DNA of 64,000 nucleotides from Symsagittifera roscoffensis (lineage: Eukaryota; Xenacoelomorpha; Acoela; Convolutidae). The notes under the pieces are model-generated. The model had not been told where the DNA came from, made no database searches, and worked only from the letters and a program-made list of their open reading frames with translations. The stretch is from contig NC_087069.1 of assembly GCF_963678635.1 (NCBI RefSeq), positions 7,948,633 to 8,012,632 on the forward strand, given 5' to 3'. The position numbers and the translations under genes are program-made. This document shows positions 23,733-34,849 of this stretch, in pieces. Within the stretch, counting starts at the first letter, position 1; each line of letters opens with the position of its first letter.

Positions 23733-25820
23733 ATGAGAGGGGGCAGCAAGTCGGTACGTGTTGATAACAGATATACTGAAGCTTATGGTCCACACGAGGT
23801 GATGCTAAATATAGATGGGATCAACATCTATACCAAGACGATGATAACATGTGACGAAGACCTAATTCGGCAAATCTATGTAGGGAAAGAGGAGTTGAAA
23901 GTGAAATCGATTGGACACTGCGCCATGCGTGAAAAAGATGCAATGCACATCGGGACGGAGGCAGATATGACAGGGCACGTGCTAGATATAAGTGGCAAAA
24001 AGACTCAGTTGCGTGGGTTACTTGATATGGGAGCAGTCTTGAGCGTCATACTAATCGAAACTTGGGAACGGATGGGCTTTGACAAAGGTGACTTGATAGA
24101 CTCGAGAATACGGCTGTCAGCTGCAAACAAAGGGGCCCTTCGGGTGCTGGGCAGGACGCCGATAATAGCCCTCAATTTGGGGGAACGTAACCTGTGGATG
24201 AGCTTTATCGTGGTAGAAAACCTAGATGAATCTGACCAATTCATTTTGGGCAGAGACTTCATCAGAAATTTTGACGTAACGATTGATCTAAATAACGCAA
24301 TGTTCAGGATACGGAACCCGGATAGGAGGTACGCAATCAAACCGGTAAATTTAATAATGGCAAATGAAAACAAAGCACCGGTATTCTTGAGTAGGAGGGT
24401 GAGGCTAAAAGCTAATGAAGCGGCAATCGTAAGCTTGAGGATGAAAAATTACAATGAACTAAGTGACAACAAGCAAGTGTGTATAGTTCCGAATCCTAAT
24501 AGTCAAAGTGCTGCTGTTTTAGGAAGATCATTCTCGATAACGAAGAGCGGCCTCTGCGTCAGTGTCTTGTTGAATACCCTTGATATACCGATCACGATAC
24601 AGAGAGGGAGGAAACTGGGATATGCTTTACCAGTTAAAACTCGATATGAAACGATTGAGAACTCAAAACAAAATGAAGTTGTTGATTGTCCCAATCACAG
24701 GGACAAAATTTGTATCTTGAGACGATTGCAGAAAATAAAAGATTCTTCAGGTCTCATTAAATCACTTAAGTCAGAAACGGACGATGGGCTGTCGAACTTT
24801 CCAGAGCGACCCACACTAGATGAAATGCAGACTGATAAACCGGTTCTGCCGGAGATTGAACATTTGAGGGGCAAACTGAAAGATGAACAGCTCGAAGCCA
24901 TCAAGGACGTACTAGAGCGGAACGAGGAAGTTTTTTCGAGGCATAAGGCGGATATCGGGTGTTGTAATTTTGTTGAGCATGAAATAGAACTTGAGGAAAA
25001 CGCGGTACCACACAGGGAGGGGGCGAGGCGCATGACCCCACACAAATCGGACGCGTGTAGTAAAGAAATCGAGACGCTACTAGAGTATGACATGATAGAA
25101 CCATCCAAGTCACCGTGGGCGTGTGGAGTAGTGATGGCCAAAAAGAAAGGCGACCAGTTGAGGTTTTGTTGTGACTTTCGATACCTGAACTCCGTCACGG
25201 TGAAGGATGCCTATCCCATACCTAGGATTGATGAGAGCCTCTCGAAGTTAGGTGATGCAAAAATTTTTACGACTCTTGATTTAGGCTCGGCCTTTTGGCA
25301 GGTACCACTAAGGAAGCAGGACAGGGACAAAACAGGGTTTGCCTGCGAGTTGGGTCTGTTTCAATGGAAACGGATGCCTTTCGGACTTTGCAATGCCACA
25401 GCCACGTTTCAGCGGTTGATGGCACACGCGCTGATAGGCGTGACGAAGAAGTATGGCAATCTGGTAATGTGCTACGTGGATGACGTGGTAATAGCGACGC
25501 CGACACTGGAGGACCACATTGAGAGACTTGACGAAGTGTTTGCATGCATGAAAAGGTCGGGGCTAAAGTGTAAACCATCGAAGTGCGAGATACTCAAGGA
25601 CTCAATAAAATACTTGGGCAGGATGGTAGACAAGCACGGCATCAGACCGGATACGGACGCCGTGGAAGCAGTCCTAACCTGGAAGTCACCGAAGACAGAG
25701 CACCAGTTGATGAGCTTCCTGGGTTTCGCTAACTATTACAGAGAGTTCAATAAAGGCTACGCGGACAAGGTATACCCGATGCAACAATTAATGAGACACA
25801 AGGGCAAGAAGTTCACGTAG
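23733..25820 (+). pseudogene. pol: Ty3/Gypsy pol: protease and reverse transcriptase
   Basis: The retropepsin-like protease has LDMGA at 24021-24035 and a later ILGRDF motif near 24245. The normal catalytic triplet is Asp-Thr/Ser-Gly, so Met (ATG, one base from ACG) probably inactivates it. The reverse transcriptase spans about 24990-25760. It has CCDFRYLN, DLGSAFWQVPL, the MPFGLCNA block, the catalytic YVDD near 25470 and the downstream LGFANYYREF connection motif of Ty3/Gypsy. A TAG at 25818-25820 interrupts the frame just before RNase H; a Trp codon is usual at this place in Gypsy elements. The domain order PR-RT is canonical. Confidence 0.9.
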
Positions 25821-27470
25821 AACAACGCAGCAGAAGAGTCATTCCAGAGAATAAAGAAAGAGCTATGTGAGGCACCAGTACTGGGTATGCCGACTGAGAA
25901 AGGGATGTACGTGCTGGACACGGATGCGTCGGTAGTCGCGATTTCTAGGATTCTCCACCAAGAACAAGAATGGAATGGGAAGACAGTCTTGAGACCAATA
26001 GCGTACGGGAGCAAAGTCCTGAGTGACACGGAAATGAAGTACGGATCACCGAAAGCAGAGATGTTCGCGGTGGTTACCTTTGTCGAGAAATACAGGGCAT
26101 ACCTGTGCAGTGAGCCATTCAAGTTGCGAGTAGATAACCGAGCACTGAGCTGGCTGAAAACGTACTCAATGGACCAAAGTTACATTGGGAGGTGGATAGT
26201 TCGCCTAGATAGATACAACATGATAATTGAGCATAGAACACGAGATAAACATCAGAATGCCGACAGCTTGAGTAAGAAGACGGAGTTCTATGAGAGACAA
26301 GAGCAAAGAGAGGCAGACAGACCTGAAATCAAAGATGGCTTTTCCTTCATGGACAAGGAAACGTACGACAGTCTTCCACTCACGAGATGGCTGGACAAGT
26401 CAGGCAAACCGATAGAAGATCATCCTGAATTACCTAAAGAACCTCCAGAGAAGAACATCATGAAGAAGAGCAAAAGGATTCCGATAGAGATAATACTCAA
26501 GTCGAAGATCGTGAAGGAGTCGCTCAAGGCAAAAGGCTATGATCCCAACCAGGTAGAAGCAGGAACTGCACAGATAGATGATGACTTAATGAGGTTGCTC
26601 GAGAAACTATCAGATGATAAGCCCGTGATCCAAGAGAAGGGTCAAGAGGAACCGGAAGTCACTATACTTCGGAGAAAAGAGACAGTGAACGATACTGACT
26701 CCTCAAGAGGAAGCGTCACTGACAGCAAAGATGTCGTGCGGTCACTAGTTGACAAGATCCCCGAAAACATTCTGGAGCAGACCAAGGTCAGGAAAAAGAA
26801 AGTGACGTTCAAAGAAGATACAGGACACCTGGGACTAGGTCAAGAGTCCGGGGAGCGTTGCATGTTCTCGGAAGAGGAAACCGGACAAGGAGAATTGTCC
26901 GGGGAGCGTGAAGGATGGGATGAAGACTCGGATGAGAGCAGCGGAAACCAAGACAGTCTGTGCATGATATTGGCGGAAGAGAAGACAAGGCACCACGACA
27001 GGGAGTTACAGACGGATCCATCTTCAGGAACATACAATATGGACATACAGGAGATGCGAGGTGGCGAGGAACTTGAGAAAATTGCGGTTGCAAGGAAGCC
27101 ATTCAGGGAACTATCATGCAACTCAAACATCAGAACAAATCTGGTGCCAGAAGATGATATGAAAATCGTGAAAAGGAGGATATGCGTGAAGCTGAGCGAC
27201 GACATCCACAACCCTGGTGAGATGAATGGACAGATCATGGCGCTAAAGGAGCATGTCAAGGCGAGATACAGGCTGTCAGACCTAATAAGAGCCCAAAAGA
27301 ATGACAAAATGACAAGTTATCTCTCCAAATGGATCCAGTCGGGGGTCAAGGAGAAGGGGGAACTCGAGGAAGACAGCTACAAGATCTTGAGCCAGTTCTA
27401 CAAAGAAAAGAAAGACTTACTCTACCACACAGCTGATGGGGTGGTAGCATGCAAAAGGAAAGATGAGTAG
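25821..27470 (+). pseudogene. pol: Ty3/Gypsy pol: RNase H plus long acidic linker
   Basis: It continues the RT frame after the TAG. RNase H has DTDAS near 25918, the Glu in the SPKAEMFAVV block, VDNRALSWL near 26130 and the final His-x-Asn-Ala-Asp-Ser-Leu-Ser block near 26250. These are all the expected acidic and His residues. From about 26300 to 27400 comes a linker of about 370 residues, rich in Glu/Asp/Lys/Ser with an RKKKVTF patch. It is several times longer than the usual linker to integrase. A short helical module then leads to integrase. The frame stops at a TAG at 27468-27470 and resumes directly. Confidence 0.85.
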
Positions 27471-29618
27471 GAGATATTACACAAATACAACCTCATCATA
27501 CTACCGCAATTGTATCAAACGGAGGTGCTTTTCAGATTGCACGACCAGATGGGACACCAGGGGATAGATAAAGTACAACAAAGGATACTTCACAGGTTTG
27601 ATTGGTCAGGAATGAAAAAAGATTGCGAGAGGTGGGTGAATGCCTGCCTGGCATGCCTCCAGGTAAAAGACCCAAGGAAGATGAAGTTTCCCCTCAAGTC
27701 TGTCGAGAGCTCGGAGTTCAATGAAGTGGTGCAGATAGACCATCAAAAAATCTGCATGACAGAGTCGGGATATAACCAGATACTGCTTATAATAGATCAC
27801 TTCACAAAGTTGGCGGAAGCTGTTCCGTGCCAGACAGCCTCGGCCGAAGAGACATGTGATCATCTGATAACGCATTGGATATCGCGGTATGGTTGTCCAA
27901 TGACTTTCCAGTCAGATAACGGCAAAGCTTTTGTGGGGGACTTGACAAAAAAATTGATGAAGAGATCGCACATTGCTCAAGCACATTCGACAACCTACCA
28001 TCCACAGACCAACGGGTTGCCAGAGAGACAAAACAGGACACTGGTCAACATGTTGAGGGTGTACTGCTCAAGATACATGACGGACTGGGATAAATACCTG
28101 CCACAGGTAGTAGGGGCCTACAACAGTACACAGCACTCAACGACGGGCATCAGTCCCTTCATGATGTTGACGGGCAGGGAGAGAGCAATGCCTCTGACAT
28201 TCTTTTACCCGGAATACGAAGGGAAAAGGACGTCGCCTCAGACATACGTGAAAGAAGCGATCAAAAGACAACAGGAGTTAAACGAGCTATGCAGGAGGAA
28301 CACGGCGCAAGCGCAAATGAGGCAACGCAGAAAATATGACGAAAAAATATTACGAGCGAAGCCAAATGAAGTGGGCCAATACGTGTGGGTCTTCCAAAAT
28401 GTCATACCGCCCAAGGGAACAAAGAAACTACTCAAGAAGTGGAGGGGACCATTCATGATAACGGAAGTTCATCAACAAGGACGGTTCTATCGCTTGAGTA
28501 CTGGGCGAGCGGCACATTATGAAAATCTGAAGCCTCACGTCCCGTCCCCAGAGGATTGGTGCATACCGAAGGACATGGAGGGTCTTGAGTATCTGGTGGT
28601 AGAGCCAGCGTGTGAAGTGAATGAAAAAGGCACCAGAGAGAAAAATGATGGTAATGAGAACTTGAGTTTGGACGACAATGAAAAGATAGGAGTGGAGTCT
28701 GATGCAGGATCATTTGTAGAAGAAGACTGGAACGACCCGGAGCAAGATGAGGTGCCGAAGTGGATGGAGCCAGATCGACCAATACCACCGGAAACCAGGA
28801 CTGGCAATCGTAAACGCACCGGCATGAGGTACAATAGGTACGGGGATGACTTCTTGATCGATAAGATACAGCCAGACGAATTGGGCGAGGAACTACTGAG
28901 TGCAGGTGAGCTGGAAGCCGAAGAGGAATGGCAGGTCATTGACGATGGTGGATACTATCCGCAGGAAGACTACTGGACGCCAGAACTGGAGACGGATCTC
29001 GAACAGAGTGAGATAGAGAGGAGGGAGAACACGAACTTGAGGATACTAGAGTGGATGCGCGATGTCAAAGACGAGAGCCGCGAAGGACAAAGCATTCAGC
29101 AAGTCGATGTATCAGCGGCAAATTACATGAAGACAGAGGACCCTCTTTTCGGATGGACGGCAACAGATAGGCCACTGGACATTCCTGAGGACAATTCAGA
29201 CCCGACAACATCGACGGGGACGTCGATAAATATTTTTGTCCGGGGAGTGGGAGTAGGACTTACCCACACCGAAAATTTGATGATAAAGAAGCTCAAGGAA
29301 GTGAGAGAAACAAGCGAATTGGAACTGGAAGAAGAGCCAGAGCCTACCATAGGTCGGAATTTCAAAACGAAATTTGAAATACCCAATGAACACTCGGAAA
29401 ACATCATGATAACGGATAGCGACTTCATCCTGTCAAACAGGACTAGTGCGATCTGCATTACGGCGGACATGAGTTTCAAATCAAGATTGGAAGCTGACTT
29501 CAAGAGAGAATACCAGAACGTGGAGTTTCTGTTCAGACAGAGACCAGGACTGGGAGGGATGGCAGCGCTTCCACCATCAGTAGCACAAGTCCCGGGCACA
29601 AATATATGTGCTTCCTAG
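27471..29618 (+). pseudogene. pol: Ty3/Gypsy integrase with acidic tail and start of macro domain
   Basis: The same frame resumes after the TAG; the first codons are a continuation and not a new start. The integrase has its His-His-Cys-Cys zinc domain (LHDQMGH with C-x2-C near 27640). The catalytic triad is Asp (VQIDH, 27737), Asp (QSDNGKAF, 27915) and Glu (HPQTNGLPERQNR, 28020). A WRGPF block near 28440 matches the GPY/F module. No chromodomain is visible. About 250 acidic residues follow, then the N-terminal half of a macro domain from about 29397. The frame ends at 29616-29618, inside that domain. Confidence 0.88.
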
Positions 29619-29851
29619 TGACGAGGGTCAATGACAGGAACACAATCAATCCCGAACACGTGATGTTGGCACTAACAAGACTACGAGACTTCATGATTGA
29701 AAGAGGAATAACGGAGGTCTCGATGCCGGTGTATGACCCAAACAGGGGCAAACTGAGCTCAAGGGAATTGTACGCTATCCTACACGTAGTCTTCGCGGAA
29801 ACTGAAGTAATGGTGTATCTGCACAAGAAATACTACTTGAGCATCGCCTGA
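29397..29851 (+). pseudogene. Macro domain (TARG1/OARD1-like) fused to the end of pol
   Basis: Macro domains bind ADP-ribose and some remove it from proteins. The first half lies in the pol frame (29397-29615): a beta strand and Asp-rich turn, an Ile-Thr-Ala-Asp-Met block, a Phe-x-x-x-(Tyr/Phe) helix, then the Arg-Pro-Gly-x-Gly-Gly turn. The second half is in the frame of 29606-29851. It has a CFLVT strand, a helix with Leu-x-x-Leu-Arg-Asp-x-Met, the ITEVSMP strand, and a Val-Phe-Ala-Glu-Thr-Glu-(Val) helix and strand. The frame changes near 29600. The Gly-Cys-Gly-x-Asp loop expected after the SMP strand is replaced, so catalysis is unlikely and at most binding may remain. The family call is from the overall pattern by eye. 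Confidence 0.65.
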
Positions 29852-30388
29852 GTTGGGAACACGGGGGTCTTGAGTTGGGCGTGAGGGAGGAGTCTTGAGT
29901 TAGGTACTGGGGTGCGGCACAGGCAAAGGGATCTTAAGACGCGATTGGCATGACAATTGAATTTTAAAAAAAGAATTAACGGTGCTAAAACATATAATGA
30001 ATCTGCATGCTTTTAAGGAAATTCCAATTGAATTGTTTTAAGTGAAAAGAGAATGATAAGATTTTAACCATACTGGTAAAAGGGGGGTCTCTAGGTTAGG
30101 AACATAACAAGTTAAGTTTTAATATGGTTTCTGTTTTCAGATCAAGTTTGAAAAACAAAGTTGAAAATCCAACCATACTCAAGCGAGAAACAGAAAGAGA
30201 AATCTTGATTGAACTCGCGATAATCGGCACCTACAGCAAGTATTTGCAAGGGAACATTTCTAGAGAATTCTTGAGTTGGGTAATACTTGAATCGGTTAGG
30301 TAATTCTTGAGCTGGTGAATACATACGTCGGGAAGGTAATTCTTGAGCTGGTTAATACATATCTGTATACATCCCGAAGTCACAAAGA
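29852..30388 (+). other. Spacer between pol and the SGNH gene, with CTTGAG repeats
   Basis: No gene is seen. Short recurring phrases stand out: cttgagttgggc, cttgagttaggt and gtaattcttgagctggt(t/g)aatacat, the last repeated near 30303 and 30338. The G+C-poor middle differs from the coding flanks. It could be the leader of a separate transcript for the downstream gene. No clear promoter is seen. Confidence 0.4.
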
Positions 30389-32728
30389 ATGGCAGACAGA
30401 TTCTGGAAGTCCATGCCCGCGGCCCTGAAGAAGCCTACTCTTGATGAGCTATACAGACGCCTGAAGGACCTGGATTATACCCAGATAGACGAGAGAATGG
30501 CGGTAATGCTGAATGCCATCCTCCAGTTGGAAGACCAGGGTGAATGCAGGGAGTCTGCGACGGAGGCTGTCTTGATGATCGGCTACACCACCGAGGGAAT
30601 ATCAAACCAAGAACAGACCAGATGGTTGTCTTGGAATGCGGATGGAGGAGTAAGGGGCTTTGACTTGGCAAGGAATCCTGGCCTGAGTAACAACACTGAA
30701 TATGGCGCAGGGGAATTCCCACTACCAGCTAGGCCAACAGCAAGACCTACAGGCCAGGGCTCGAGTAAGGTGCCGTCGATGACGCGAGCGCAACAGACGA
30801 CCGAGGCATATCCGGACCTTGGTGTTCTAAAGAAAGAGCTCGAGAAGACGCAGAAGGAAAGGAACAAGGCGAACCTTGATCGGGATCAGGCAGAGCTGGA
30901 TCGGGAGAAGGTTCAGCTGGAAAGGGACCAGGCGGTCAACGAGCGAGATCAGACTCTGAGGTTGCTTGAGATGCTGAAGGTTGAACATCAACAGGAACTG
31001 AGGGTGCGGGAGAATGCCGCGAATTGTGAGCAGCTGGAGTCGGAGTTGGAGAGGATAGAACAACGACAACGCGAACTTGACGCACAAAAGGGAGCCAGGC
31101 CAAAGGAGCGAGTGGTTACCAGCTCGAGGCCAGAGTCACGCATGGAAGTGGATGAAGCCCCCAGGGCAAGAGGACGGTTCAACCTTGACCGCGAGGCCCG
31201 AGAACACATGAGTGAAGGGCTGGAAGTCTGGATACCAAACGAAGCAACGTCCTCCTTGCGTAGCCTAGAGACGCAGCCCATACGCCCACTGATGGATGTG
31301 GCACTGCCGGGATATACCCCAACCTCAACCTCGAGTGACAGTCAGGTGAGCGGCGGCTCATCGCGTCTGAAGGAGCTGGGCGAGAAGTTGCGGCAGAAAA
31401 GTCGTGAAAGTTCGGCAAGACCGGAGCTTCCCCCAACTTGGAGGGAACAACCGGTCAGGAGCGTCGTGATCTCGAGTTATAAGAAAAACACAGAGAAGAG
31501 GTACCACAGGCACAATCGGCTGGATTGGAGTGCGGAACAGAAAGCCAGGAGGGACTGCTTTCATGATGCGGCCTGGGTGGAGTATCTTGCGCCACCCCGT
31601 GTGCCAGAAGGTGCGGTTCACCTAATCATAGGGGACAGCCTGGTGCGGGTGTTGACCCGGATCCAATCGCACTGGCAGAGAGGAATCTTGAGTTTCGCTG
31701 GAGCTGCCACGCCACAGATGTTGGCAACGCTTGACATGCTAGGGATGACTAAAGTATACACGGTGACCCTGATGATCGGGACTAACGATGTATCAAGGGG
31801 AGAAGCGAGGAAAATAACGAGGCTGCACGACAAGATGAGCTGCCTTCTTGAGGACCTGAGGATCCAGATGGACCCCATCCTGTTGACGGTATGTACTGTC
31901 CCCTACAACATGATGTTCGATCAGCACGCCTTGGAGATGAACTAGAAGGTGCGGAACCTAAACAAGGTGATCCGAGAGATCCACCGGAAGAGTGTGCTCC
32001 CTGTCAGACTGTTGGACGTGGCGGAGCGCATGGAGAAAAAGGGATTCCCTGAGGACACCTCCAATGATGGAATCCATTTCGATAGACCAAGAGGAGCAGA
32101 GTGGCTGAACGACGTCTTCCAAGAACACATAAACACGCTAGAGGCGGATCTGCTAGAGACAGCCCAATTCACATTAGGGCCACCTCCGAACCCACCATTC
32201 CTTGCCTCAAGGGCCTTGTCTGGTCGCTTGGGACCGAGAGTTGACACTAGAGACAGTTCAAGGAGCAACCAGGCCAGATTGCAGAGTGCCACGCCAATGG
32301 AGTCTGAGGAGGTGACGTCATCAACACCTCCAGGCTCGGCAATATCCTCAGTGGTAGTGGCAGAGAGCAAGCGGGAAAAGAGGTCTATGGAGACCGCTCG
32401 CTTGAGATATCCTGAGAAGGTGAAAGGGATGGACCTAGAGGGTTTGGAATGCAGGCGAGAATTGGCGGAGACCCTGGGTATTGAACGAGTGTCGCACGAA
32501 GACTTAAACAGACATCATTGCGTGGACTGGTTGAAAGCTCATGAGGCGCACTTCTCGAGAACAAAATTGATGGAGACCGCGGATCTGACCGGAATTCCCA
32601 CAAAAGCGATCATGGGACCCATTAACTACAGACCTCTCAAGCTGCTGGGGAGTCCTGGACTCATAGCAGAACCCCCAAACACCGAACGAGCATCGCCAGG
32701 ATCAGGTTGGCGACCCCGGCACAGTTGA
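30389..32728 (+). pseudogene. Accessory protein copy C, N-terminus: coiled coil and SGNH/GDSL hydrolase
   Basis: This starts at ATG 30389 (MADRFWKS), the only visible N-terminus of the accessory protein. Residues 1-95 are helical and unknown; about 145-235 form a coiled coil with repeated Leu-(x)-Arg-Asp-Gln heptads. The SGNH domain begins near residue 408. Block I is IIGDSLV with the nucleophile Ser near residue 417 (31637-31639), and block III is IGTND with the Asn at 31784-31786. Block V is Asn-Asp-Gly-Ile-His, with Asp at 32066 and His at 32075. A block II Gly lies between. All four catalytic positions are present, but a TAG at 31943-31945 separates block III from block V. The frame is otherwise open to 32728. 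Likely an esterase or lipase-like hydrolase; the substrate is unknown. Confidence 0.8.
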
Positions 32729-33894
32729 AGGTGGTGGACAAGCTGCTCAATCCGGGGGGAATGGAATTGCCAGATGCCGCTTACGAAGGCTTGAAATTGG
32801 CGGAAGATCCCAGGTACGGGAAGCCCTGTGGGAGCACCCAGCTGGCCAAAACCCTGGCAGTTTATGATAGAGCAGATCCAGCTGCTGCGAGAATAGTCAT
32901 TGTGGCGGGATCAGACTTCGAAGGAACGTCTCCTAAGTTGTTCTCGCCGGAGACTCTGATATACTCTTTGCCAGGAGCTGAATTAAACCAGATGTTAACT
33001 CAGGTGGTGGCAATAAAGTCGGAGATGCCCTGTGAGCCTGAGCTGCTATTGTTTGCAGGAATGAATGATCACCTGCACGCGATGGGACTTCTTGAGCAGC
33101 TGAAGGGCAATGAAATTCCGACATCGAGGAAGATATGGGAAGCCATTCAGGCGTTGTTTGCAGCGATGAATGAAGTGCTAGAGAATGTTGTCTCGAGATT
33201 TGGATCCAAGACGAAGGTGGTGTTCACCACATCCCCTGGATACGCGAATATGCCACCCGCCCTACAATTCGTGTACGCGGTCTTGATCCTAATAGCAGAG
33301 GGGAACAAATGGCGGATTCTAATGGCAGCCCCCAATCGGGAATTGGAGCCATCGAACCTGAGGCTTCGCAAGTCAGAATTGGCAGCGGCATGGGCGGACA
33401 TATCTCATGCACTGAGGGGCATTTATGGACTGGCCGACATCCTGATCGTATTAGACAAGGTGCTCTTGCTAGAGATATCGAACTTTGCCAGGCAACTTAA
33501 GTTCAGCCCAGTCATCGGGGACGATCACCCGGCAATAAGCCAATTGACGGCCAGCTTGTGCTTTCGGAGCATGGAGGTGAAGATCACAAATTCCACCAGC
33601 AAGTCTAGAGGTCCGAGTAACGAGAGAAGAAACGTGGCCGAGACAGAAAAGCAATTAGAGTCGATGAAATATCGCTTGACGCAAGAGAATGGCTGGTGGC
33701 CATTTTTGACACCAAGGCTGGAGAACGCCACGAATAAGACGAGGGAGGAAGCACCACCCCTCGTGAAACAAGTCTGGAGTTTTCTGGAGAAACAACTGGA
33801 GCTGGCCGAAGTAAGAGACATGACGGTGGCTAGATTTGTCTCGGCCGCCAATGAAGTGACGATTGGAGGGTTCTGGAGAGCACGCCAAGGGTGA
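32707..33894 (+). pseudogene. Accessory protein copy C, second SGNH-like domain
   Basis: It is a different frame that overlaps the preceding one by 22 bp, so the junction is a frameshift. Features resemble SGNH blocks: a hydrophobic strand ending Gly-Ser-Asp (VIVAGSDFEG near 32900), a Pro-Gly-Ala-Glu block, and LLFAGMNDHLH near 33050 in place of Gly-x-Asn-Asp. Later comes IGDDHP near 33516. Copy A has the same order. The order of the first residues is changed (Gly-Ser-Asp instead of Gly-Asp-Ser), so it may be a degenerate duplicate of the first domain. This assignment is inference. Confidence 0.5.
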
Positions 33895-34849
33895 GCTGAG
33901 GACTAGGAGGGATCATGAGATTCTCAAGTTCTTGAGTCCTTGCTGGGAGAAGGAATTCATGGCAGGAATGTTCGGCACCACGGCGACTATCTTCGGAGCC
34001 TTCGTGCAGGAGATACTGGGCATGCCCATCAGCCTGCTCTTGGCTTTGTATCTGGTCTATCCCAGATACTTGTTCAACATGGGCCCAGCATACATGTTTA
34101 GTCGAGGAGTAGAGACACTTCGAGTTGATGGGTATCTGGCACTATTACTCTTGACCCATGGGGAATTGGTGTCGTTTCATCGATTGATGGAATATGGAGA
34201 GCCTCTGTCTATGGGGAGAGTCCACTCGAGCATCGAAACCTACTCCTACAAGTGTGCCGCAGGGTTGAAGACGTTGTTAGTGCAATACCTCATGATGCAG
34301 AATCGGCACATGACGGGTGAAGACAAGAATCCAACCTCGAGAGAAGAATGGAAGAAGATGAATGGAGGGATGCCTCTGTTGACGGACCTATGCCTGGCAA
34401 TGAGGTCGGACCCGATGGGGATAATCCGGGGTCTAGAGGAGGTGGTGACCTGCATTTATGGTCCAGCAGTGACGTACGCATTCCCAGATCCCCTGGTGAC
34501 AACGTATCGTCACTCTGTGACGCACTTGAGTCTTATCAGCATACTGGATGGGACGGCGCTCAATTGGTGTCAGCAGGAGGTGCTCAGAGCGCAAATGAGC
34601 AACACGGTACTCTTTGGAAAAGTGAAAGATGCCGAGCTGATAGTGTACAACTTCAGGGGGCAAATGCAATGTAGAATGGGAGGCAAGCGAGAGGGCCCCA
34701 TCGAAACGTATCCCAAGTTTTGGAACTTGAACCCATTGACGGCAGACGGACGAGAGATCTTGAGGATTCCTGAAGGAATGCTTTGCACTGGTCAAGAGGG
34801 AGCTGGAGGCCATAATGGAGAAAGAAATCCTGCCAGCCGCCATGCCTGA
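33863..34849 (+). pseudogene. Accessory protein copy C, middle segment 1
   Basis: A further frame, overlapping the preceding one at 33863-33894. It includes a hydrophobic stretch (SLLLALYLVYP near 34030) that could be a buried helix, then blocks shared with copy A: GGMPLLTDL near 34366, Tyr-Gly-Pro-Ala-Val-Thr near 34457, and Asp-Gly-Thr-Ala-Leu-Asn-Trp-Cys near 34548. The family is unknown. The frame changes near 34780. The homologous text continues in the frame of 34790-35048, which has a TAG at 34959. Confidence 0.6.

Noticed and set aside
33863-34849. Envelope protein in the position after pol
   Set aside because: There is one hydrophobic stretch only, with no signal peptide, no furin-type site and no C-terminal anchor, and the Cys pattern differs from known envelope classes.
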